7,086 bases of DNA from an uncultured Eubacterium sp. (GTDB lineage: Bacteria; Bacillota; Clostridia; Lachnospirales; Lachnospiraceae): the NCBI GenBank assembly GCA_934317205.1, contig CAKREL010000107.1, positions 1-7,086 of the forward strand, written 5' to 3'. The translations under genes were made by a program, and so were the position numbers. The stretch's first letter is position 1; each line of letters begins with the position of its first letter. The notes below the pieces were generated by a model that worked only from the letters and a program-made list of their open reading frames with translations, searched no databases and was not told where the DNA came from. Of the stretch, positions 1 through 5,114 are shown piece by piece.

Positions 1-519
1 TTTAAATTCATTTATTTTTATATTGTCAGTGGTATGTTTGTACCATTTTCAATTCTGATGATGCCGCTGGTAAAGCAGACTGCGCAGATGGGAATCGGAA
101 ACCGCTTTGGTGTTATCCTGCTGTATCTGGTATTTTATATGCCAATGAATGTGCTTCTATACAGCGGATATCTGAAAAATATTCCGGAAGCACTGGAAGA
201 AGCGGCAAATATTGATGGTGCCAGTGCATGGACAACCTATTGGAGAATTATTTTTCCTATGATGAAACCAATGCATGCTACCGTTGCAATTTTGACAGCA
301 CTTGGCACATGGAACGATGTAATGACTCCATTGGTTATTATGTCTGGAACTGGTCAGAATACGCTGCCACTTGCACAGCTGAATTTCCAAAGTCAGTTTG
401 GAACCAATTATAATCTGGCATTTGCTTCTTATATTCTGGCATTAATTCCGATTCTTATATTCTATATTGTTTGCCAGAAGCAGATATTAAATGGTGTGGC
501 AAATGGTGCTGTTAAATAG
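1..519 (+). CDS. Sugar ABC transporter permease, MalG/MsmG type (CUT1 family), 5'-truncated by window edge
   Basis: This is one of two inner-membrane permease subunits of a binding-protein-dependent sugar importer. The frame is open from base 1 and 172 residues are visible. Family members usually have about 275-285 residues, so roughly 100 N-terminal residues lie outside the window. The cytoplasmic EAA loop that docks the ATPase is clear: EAANIDGAS at visible residues 67-75, followed by the conserved I-x-F-P turn at 84-86. About four hydrophobic segments surround it (visible residues 5-23, 37-58, 91-115 and 139-158). The C-terminus, QKQILNGVANGAVK, is the typical MalG-like ending. The gene lies 95 nt upstream of the alpha-galactosidase/kinase gene on the same strand, which suggests import of raffinose-family sugars or melibiose; this substrate is inferred from context only. 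No ATPase gene is visible. Such importers often share an MsmK-type ATPase encoded elsewhere. RafG or MsmG would be a reasonable name, but I did not assign a symbol. Confidence 0.93.
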   Translation, partial: FKFIYFYIVSGMFVPFSILMMPLVKQTAQMGIGNRFGVILLYLVFYMPMNVLLYSGYLKNIPEALEEAANIDGASAWTTYWRIIFPMMKPMHATVAILTALGTWNDVMTPLVIMSGTGQNTLPLAQLNFQSQFGTNYNLAFASYILALIPILIFYIVCQKQILNGVANGAVK

Positions 520-614
520 TATAATAAGAGGGTAACATTTGATTTTCATGAATAATTATTCGTTATGTCAAGAACTGACGAATTTATGATTATGACAATG
601 AGGAGGACGCGTGG
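520..614 (+). other. Intercistronic gap between permease and AgaSK genes
   Basis: This 95-nt AT-rich spacer contains no gene. It holds a perfect 12-bp palindrome, GAATAATTATTC, at 550-561. A TATAAT hexamer at 520-525 directly follows the permease stop but has only a poor -35 match (GTGGCA at 496-501, 18-nt spacer). A possible small hairpin pairs GTCA (567-570) with TGAC (576-579). None of these is a convincing terminator. The simplest reading is read-through from the permease gene, with possible weak internal initiation or mRNA processing. Confidence 0.4.
601..606 (+). promoter_or_regulatory. Ribosome binding site of the AgaSK gene
   Basis: A perfect AGGAGG lies 8 nt before the ATG at 615. 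This fixes the start of the fusion gene and argues against the out-of-frame ATG at 565. Confidence 0.85.
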
Positions 615-3413
615 ATGGCAATTATTTTTGATGCAAACCAAAAAATATTTACAATTCATACAAAACATACAACTTATCAGATGCAGGCAGATGCAAAAGG
701 TTACCTGCTGCATTTGTATTATGGAAAGCGTACAATGGGAACGATGAATTACCTGTTATGCTATGCGGATCATGGTTTCTCCGGGAATCCGTATGCAGCA
801 GGTATGGATCGCACTTATTCTCTGGATGCACTGCCACAGGAATATCCGTCACTTGGAACCGGTGACTATCGTGGTATTGCACTAAATATTGCAAATGCGA
901 GTGGAACAGAGTGCTGCACTCCGACTTTTGACAGCTATAAAATTTCAAAAGGAAAATACTGTCTTCATGGGCTTCCGTCAGTCTGGGCGGAAAAAGATAC
1001 TGCAGAAACACTGGAAATTGTCTTAAAAGATAAATTAGCGCAGATAGAAGTACACTTGCTTTATGGTGTATTGGAAGAAGCAGACATCATTACAAGAAGC
1101 GTAATAATTAAGAATACAGGAACAGAAGCCATTACAGTGAAAAAAGTATTATCTGCATGTCTTGACTTTGTACAAGGAGAGTATGATGCTATTAGTTTTT
1201 ATGGCAGACATGCTATGGAACGCAATCTGGAACGTGTTCCTGTGGGACATGGAACGTACCGGATTGGCAGTCGCCGTGGCAGCTCCAGTCATCAGTATAA
1301 TCCTGGTGTGATCCTTGCAGATCGTAAGGCAACGGAAGATAGCGGGAACTGTTATGGAATGCTTTTAATGTACAGCGGAAATTTTGTTTGTGAAGCAGAA
1401 CGTGATCAGTTCAACCAAACACGTTTTCAAATGGGGCTTGGGGATGAATCATTTGCTTATCCGGTAAAAGCAGGAGAAGAATTTACCGCACCAGAAGTAA
1501 TTATGGCATATTCTGATGAGGGATTTTCCAAATTGTCCAACCTGTACCATAATTGCATTTTGAATCATGTATGTAAAGGTAAACACGTACATACAAACCG
1601 TCCTATTTTGATCAACAGCTGGGAAGCTGCGTACTTTGATTTTAATGGGGATACAATCGTGGAACTGGCAAAGCAGGCTGCAGAGCTTGGCATTGATATG
1701 GTCGTCATGGATGACGGATGGTTCGGCAAGCGAAATGATGATAATTCTTCTCTGGGTGACTGGTTTGTTAATGAAAAAAAATTAGGTGGTACATTAGGAC
1801 AGTTGATTGAACGTGTTAATGCACAGGGCGTGAAATTTGGTATCTGGATTGAGCCTGAGATGGTAAATGAAGACAGTGATCTGTACCGGAGCCATCCTGA
1901 CTGGGCACTGACAATACCGGGGCGGATGCCGATTCGCTCCAGAAATCAGTTATTACTTGATTTTTCCAGACTAGAAGTGCGGGAAGAAATTTTAGAACGC
2001 ATCTGTGCGATTTTGGATCAGGAAAATATCGAATATATTAAGTGGGATATGAACCGCAGTATGGCTGATGTATACGCCGGAAATGTACCGTATGATTATG
2101 TCTTGGGACTTTATGATTTTCTTGAAAAGCTGACCAGTCGTTATCCGGAGATTCTGATTGAAGGCTGCAGTGGCGGTGGCGGACGTTTTGATGCAGGTAT
2201 GATGTATTACACTCCACAAATCTGGTGTAGTGATAATACGGATGCCATCAATCGAACACGTATTCAATATGGTACTTCTTTCTTTTATCCGACATCGGTA
2301 GTCGGTTCTCATGTGTCAGCCGTACCAAATCATCAGACTGGCAGAATCACAAGTCTGAATACCAGAGGTGTGGTAGCCATGGCAGGTACTTTTGGCTATG
2401 AGATGAATCCTGCTTTGCTTAGCTGTGAAGAAAAAGAAGAAATCCGCACACAGCTTGCAATCTATCGTAGACATCAGGAACTGATTCGTGAGGGTGATTA
2501 TTACCGTCTGTCGGATCCGTTTAAAGACGAAGTAGCTGCATGGATGAGCGTTGCAAAGGATCAGTCACAAGCATTAGTAAGTGTTGTCCGTTTAATAGCG
2601 GAAGGTAATCCTTTTGGAACTTATGTAAAATTAAAAGGATTGGATGAAACGTGTTTTTATCTTGAGGAAACTACTGGAAACGTATACAGCGGAATGGCAT
2701 TGATGCAGGCCGGCCTGTTGCTGCCAATGGCAGTAACTGAATACGAAGCATATCAGTTTTCTTTCAAAAAAATGCAGGATGCAGCCGATTTATACAAGCT
2801 TCTTCGCGATAAAACAGGAGCAGAACGTAAAGTAATCAGTATTTTTGGCGGTTCTGGTTCTGGAAAAACTACAATGGCAGATATTTTGCAGCAACAGTTT
2901 CTTGCAGACGGTGTAGGATGTTTTATCGTGCATGGAGATGATTATCCGTACAAAATTCCGAAACAGAATGATGAGGAACGGGAACGGATTTATCAGAAAA
3001 GTGGAAAAGAAGGTCTGAATGCTTACCTTGGAACACCACAGGAGATTGACTATGATCGTATCAATCAAGTGTTGGTAAATTTTCATGCCGGAGATACATC
3101 AATCGAACTGAAAAAAGTGGGGCGAAATGAAGGCGAAATCTGGTTTGAGCAGACAGATCTGACAGATGTACAGGTATTACTTCTGGAATGGACACATGGT
3201 GGTAGTGATTATCTGGAAGGTGTGGATCTTTCTGTTTATCTTGACAGCACACCGGAAGAGACAAAGGCACGTAGAATCCGTCGTGGACGAGACGATAATG
3301 CTGCCAGTGCATTTATACAGTTGGTTATTTCTCTGGAAGCGAAAAAATTAGAACAACAGGCGAAGGACGCTGACATTATCGTTGGAAAGGATGGTCACGT
3401 ATATGAATCTTAA
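615..3413 (+). CDS. agaSK: Bifunctional alpha-galactosidase (GH36) / sucrose kinase, AgaSK type
   Basis: This cytoplasmic fusion enzyme has 932 residues and no signal peptide. Residues 1 to about 325 form the N-terminal beta-sandwich of GH36. The catalytic (beta/alpha)8 barrel spans about 326-650, followed by a small beta-sandwich to about 720. Visible GH36 signatures are NSWEA (334-338), MDDGWFG (365-371, with galactose-binding D366/D367), GIWIEPEM (409-416), KWDMN with nucleophile D478, GCSGGGGRFD (517-526), and WCSD with acid/base D540. A P-loop kinase follows from about 738. It has Walker A GGSGSGKT (745-752), an HGDDY motif (773-777) like the substrate-site acid of uridine kinase/phosphoribulokinase relatives, a Walker B-like strand ending LLLEWTHGG (855-863), and an arginine-rich lid (R887-R892). 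The order and length match R. gnavus AgaSK (alpha-galactosidase/sucrose kinase), which converts raffinose to galactose plus phosphorylated sucrose. All catalytic residues I could check are intact. The gene overlaps the next one by 11 nt, so co-transcription is likely. Assignment to AgaSK is strong; kinase regiochemistry cannot be read from sequence. Confidence 0.95.
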   Translation: MAIIFDANQKIFTIHTKHTTYQMQADAKGYLLHLYYGKRTMGTMNYLLCYADHGFSGNPYAAGMDRTYSLDALPQEYPSLGTGDYRGIALNIANASGTECCTPTFDSYKISKGKYCLHGLPSVWAEKDTAETLEIVLKDKLAQIEVHLLYGVLEEADIITRSVIIKNTGTEAITVKKVLSACLDFVQGEYDAISFYGRHAMERNLERVPVGHGTYRIGSRRGSSSHQYNPGVILADRKATEDSGNCYGMLLMYSGNFVCEAERDQFNQTRFQMGLGDESFAYPVKAGEEFTAPEVIMAYSDEGFSKLSNLYHNCILNHVCKGKHVHTNRPILINSWEAAYFDFNGDTIVELAKQAAELGIDMVVMDDGWFGKRNDDNSSLGDWFVNEKKLGGTLGQLIERVNAQGVKFGIWIEPEMVNEDSDLYRSHPDWALTIPGRMPIRSRNQLLLDFSRLEVREEILERICAILDQENIEYIKWDMNRSMADVYAGNVPYDYVLGLYDFLEKLTSRYPEILIEGCSGGGGRFDAGMMYYTPQIWCSDNTDAINRTRIQYGTSFFYPTSVVGSHVSAVPNHQTGRITSLNTRGVVAMAGTFGYEMNPALLSCEEKEEIRTQLAIYRRHQELIREGDYYRLSDPFKDEVAAWMSVAKDQSQALVSVVRLIAEGNPFGTYVKLKGLDETCFYLEETTGNVYSGMALMQAGLLLPMAVTEYEAYQFSFKKMQDAADLYKLLRDKTGAERKVISIFGGSGSGKTTMADILQQQFLADGVGCFIVHGDDYPYKIPKQNDEERERIYQKSGKEGLNAYLGTPQEIDYDRINQVLVNFHAGDTSIELKKVGRNEGEIWFEQTDLTDVQVLLLEWTHGGSDYLEGVDLSVYLDSTPEETKARRIRRGRDDNAASAFIQLVISLEAKKLEQQAKDADIIVGKDGHVYES
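3386..3391 (+). promoter_or_regulatory. Ribosome binding site of spp, embedded in the end of agaSK
   Basis: AAAGGA lies 11 nt before the ATG at 3403, inside the codons for the VGKDG motif of AgaSK. It touches the alternative ATG at 3391, so it can only serve 3403. Because the site is inside the upstream gene, translational coupling is likely. Confidence 0.55.
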
Positions 3414-4872
3414 ACCGATGCTGAATGCTTATCCAGATAGTTTAGGCGGAACTCTGAAAAAGATTGTAACATTGCTGGAAAGAGATGAGATGAATAATGT
3501 CTTTGGCTCTTTTTACATATTACCAAGTCTGTATCATTCGGATTTAGATCGTGGATTTTCTGTCATTGATTATGATGTCAATGAAGAAATTGCCACACAA
3601 GATGATCTGAAATTGTTAAAACAGCTTGGCATAGATCTGAAACTAGACTTTATCTTAAATCATGCATCAGCACAATCGCCACAGTTTAAAGATCTGGTAG
3701 AAAAGGGAGATGCATCGAAGTATAAAAACTTTTTTATTGATTGGAATGCGTTCTGGGAAGGCTATGGCTCTATGACGGAACAGGGCTATATTCAACCAGA
3801 CGAGACATACATTAAAGACATGTTCTTTCGAAAACCAGGACTTCCAATCCTGATGGTACAGTTTCCGGATGGAACAAAACATCCTTACTGGAATACATTT
3901 TATCAGGAAGAACATTATCCGCAGTATCTTGGACAGATGGATCTGAACATCCAATCTCCGGAAGTATGGACATTTTACAGGGAAACTCTTGCTAAAATTG
4001 CATCCTATGGGGCAAGTATTGTACGACTGGATGCTTTTGCCTATGCACCGAAAGCACCTGGAAGAAAGAATTTTCTCAATGAGCCGGAGACATGGGATTT
4101 ACTGGAACAGATTCAGATGTATGCACAACCTTATGGTCTGACTTTGTTGCCGGAAATTCATGCAGCATATGAGGAACATATTTATCAGAAGGTAGCAGAA
4201 AAAGGATATATGACCTATGATTTCTTTCTTCCAGGTCTGGTGATCGATGCGATTGAAAACAAACGAAGTAAGTATCTGGCAAACTGGGCAAAGGAACTGG
4301 TAGACAAAAAGATTCAAACCGTGAATATGCTAGGATGCCATGATGGAATTCCGTTACTCGATCTGAAAGGAATTCTTCCGGAAGAAGATATTCAAAAACT
4401 GATTACATTGATTGTAGATCGAGGTGGTATGGTGAAAAATCTCCATGGTCAGAAAAATGTGTACTATCAGGTAAATGCAACTTATTTCAGTGCATTGGGA
4501 GAATCAGAACAAAAACTTTTGTTGGCAAGAGCTATCCAGATGTTTATGCCTGGAAAACCGCAAATATGGTATTTAGATCTGTTTGCCGGAAAAAACGATC
4601 ATGAGGCAGTAAAACGAGCTGGCGAAGGCGGACATAAGGAAATTAACCGTACGAATTTGACAGGCACACAGATTGAACAGGCGCTTCAGACAGAGGTTGT
4701 GCAAAAACAATTGGAACTGTTACGGTTCCGTAGTACTTGTAAGGCATTTACCGAAGATGCTGATATTCAGGTTCAGGCAGAGGATCAGAAATTGATGATT
4801 CGCTGGAATAATTCGGATGCAGCCGCACAGCTGGATGTAGATTTTGCAACAGGAAATTTCACCATATCCTAA
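3403..4872 (+). CDS. spp: GH13_18 sucrose 6F-phosphate phosphorylase (sucrose phosphorylase family)
   Basis: The enzyme is inferred to cleave sucrose 6F-phosphate with inorganic phosphate into alpha-glucose 1-phosphate and fructose 6-phosphate. From the ATG at 3403 it has 489 residues, normal for sucrose phosphorylases. It opens with the family hallmark AYPDSLGGTL (9-18). The GH13 regions are all present: DFILNHAS (82-89), VRLDAFAY with nucleophile D210, LLPEIHA with acid/base E251, and GCHDGIP with transition-state stabiliser D314. YYQVNATY (354-361) and the C-terminal domain from about 430 also fit the family. R143 (FFRKPG loop) and H348 (KNLHGQK loop) lie in the two acceptor-site loops and are candidates for binding the fructose 6-phosphate group. 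In-frame starts at 3382 (TTG) and 3391 (ATG) exist. I chose 3403 because it has an AAAGGA 11 nt upstream and places the YPDSLG motif as in relatives. The alternative product is a plain sucrose phosphorylase; the kinase partner upstream favours the phosphate-specific enzyme. Confidence 0.88.
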   Translation: MNLKPMLNAYPDSLGGTLKKIVTLLERDEMNNVFGSFYILPSLYHSDLDRGFSVIDYDVNEEIATQDDLKLLKQLGIDLKLDFILNHASAQSPQFKDLVEKGDASKYKNFFIDWNAFWEGYGSMTEQGYIQPDETYIKDMFFRKPGLPILMVQFPDGTKHPYWNTFYQEEHYPQYLGQMDLNIQSPEVWTFYRETLAKIASYGASIVRLDAFAYAPKAPGRKNFLNEPETWDLLEQIQMYAQPYGLTLLPEIHAAYEEHIYQKVAEKGYMTYDFFLPGLVIDAIENKRSKYLANWAKELVDKKIQTVNMLGCHDGIPLLDLKGILPEEDIQKLITLIVDRGGMVKNLHGQKNVYYQVNATYFSALGESEQKLLLARAIQMFMPGKPQIWYLDLFAGKNDHEAVKRAGEGGHKEINRTNLTGTQIEQALQTEVVQKQLELLRFRSTCKAFTEDADIQVQAEDQKLMIRWNNSDAAAQLDVDFATGNFTIS

Positions 4873-4884
4873 TTTCAGATAATT

Positions 4885-4913
4885 TGAACGCAGTCACAAA
4901 GTGACTGCGTTCA
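4885..4913 (+). terminator. Strong hairpin after the sugar operon, probable terminator
   Basis: A perfect 13-bp stem begins 12 nt after the spp stop codon. The left arm TGAACGCAGTCAC (4885-4897) pairs with GTGACTGCGTTCA (4901-4913) around an AAA loop. The stem is GC-rich compared with its surroundings. It is followed by TGAGTTTCC, not by a long T-run, so it is a non-canonical intrinsic terminator or a 3'-end-stabilising structure. Confidence 0.65.
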
Positions 4914-5037
4914 TGAGTTTCCAGTGGCAGTTCATTGAATTTATGTATCAGTGTCTTGCATTTTTTCCTCTAAATACATAGATCAACATACGTTGTTATA
5001 GAAAATTATAGCATACGTAAAAGGGCACACAACATGG
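4914..5037. other. Intergenic stretch with no gene seen
   Basis: Between the operon hairpin and the next promoter I see no RNA gene, insertion sequence or riboswitch-like fold. It contains only the short direct repeats listed separately and a 22-codon frame (4913-4981) lacking a ribosome binding site. Confidence 0.5.
4987..5018. repeat. Nested short direct repeats in the intergenic region
   Basis: CATACGT occurs at 4987-4993 and 5012-5018 (25-nt period). TTATAG occurs at 4996-5001 and 5006-5011 (10-nt period, about one helical turn). They lie about 20-50 nt upstream of the -35 box of the following gene, where an activator or repressor could bind. The repeats are visible facts; any regulatory role is a guess. 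Confidence 0.35.
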
Positions 5038-5066
5038 TTTACAATGGTTATGAGTGGTTATATAAT
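5038..5066 (+). promoter_or_regulatory. Sigma-A-type promoter for the AAA-ATPase/nuclease gene
   Basis: TTTACA at 5038-5043 (5 of 6 matches to the -35 consensus) is separated by exactly 17 nt from a perfect TATAAT at 5061-5066. Transcription should start near 5073 and give a leader of about 42 nt. With the hairpin upstream, this makes the following gene a separate transcription unit. Confidence 0.75.
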
Positions 5067-5101
5067 AAAAAATAAATATATCCAGTTGTTATTTAGAGGG
5101 G

Positions 5102-5106
5102 AGGAG
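5102..5106 (+). promoter_or_regulatory. Ribosome binding site of the AAA-ATPase/nuclease gene
   Basis: AGGAG, within the purine-rich run GAGGGGAGGAG (5096-5106), lies 8 nt before the ATG at 5115. It supports this start and therefore supports translation of the N-terminal extension. Confidence 0.8.
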
Positions 5107-5114
5107 AATGATTT

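Noticed and set aside
520..567. Internal promoter before agaSK (TATAAT at 520-525 or TTGATT at 539-544)
   Set aside because: The TATAAT has only a 4-of-6 -35 match at 18 nt, and the TTGATT has no acceptable -10 at 16-18 nt. Too weak to list as a promoter.
565..747. 60-codon frame beginning at an ATG upstream of agaSK
   Set aside because: It lacks a proper ribosome binding site, overlaps the first 133 nt of agaSK out of frame, and has no recognisable sequence. The AGGAGG at 601-606 clearly serves 615.
649..1011. 120-codon minus-strand frame inside agaSK
   Set aside because: It is antisense to a strongly conserved enzyme, has no ribosome binding site or domain, and its composition is that of a reverse-frame shadow. 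The other minus-strand frames fall for the same reason.
4913..4981. 22-codon frame after the operon hairpin
   Set aside because: Its ATG begins at the last base of the hairpin, with no Shine-Dalgarno sequence. It is short enough to be chance.
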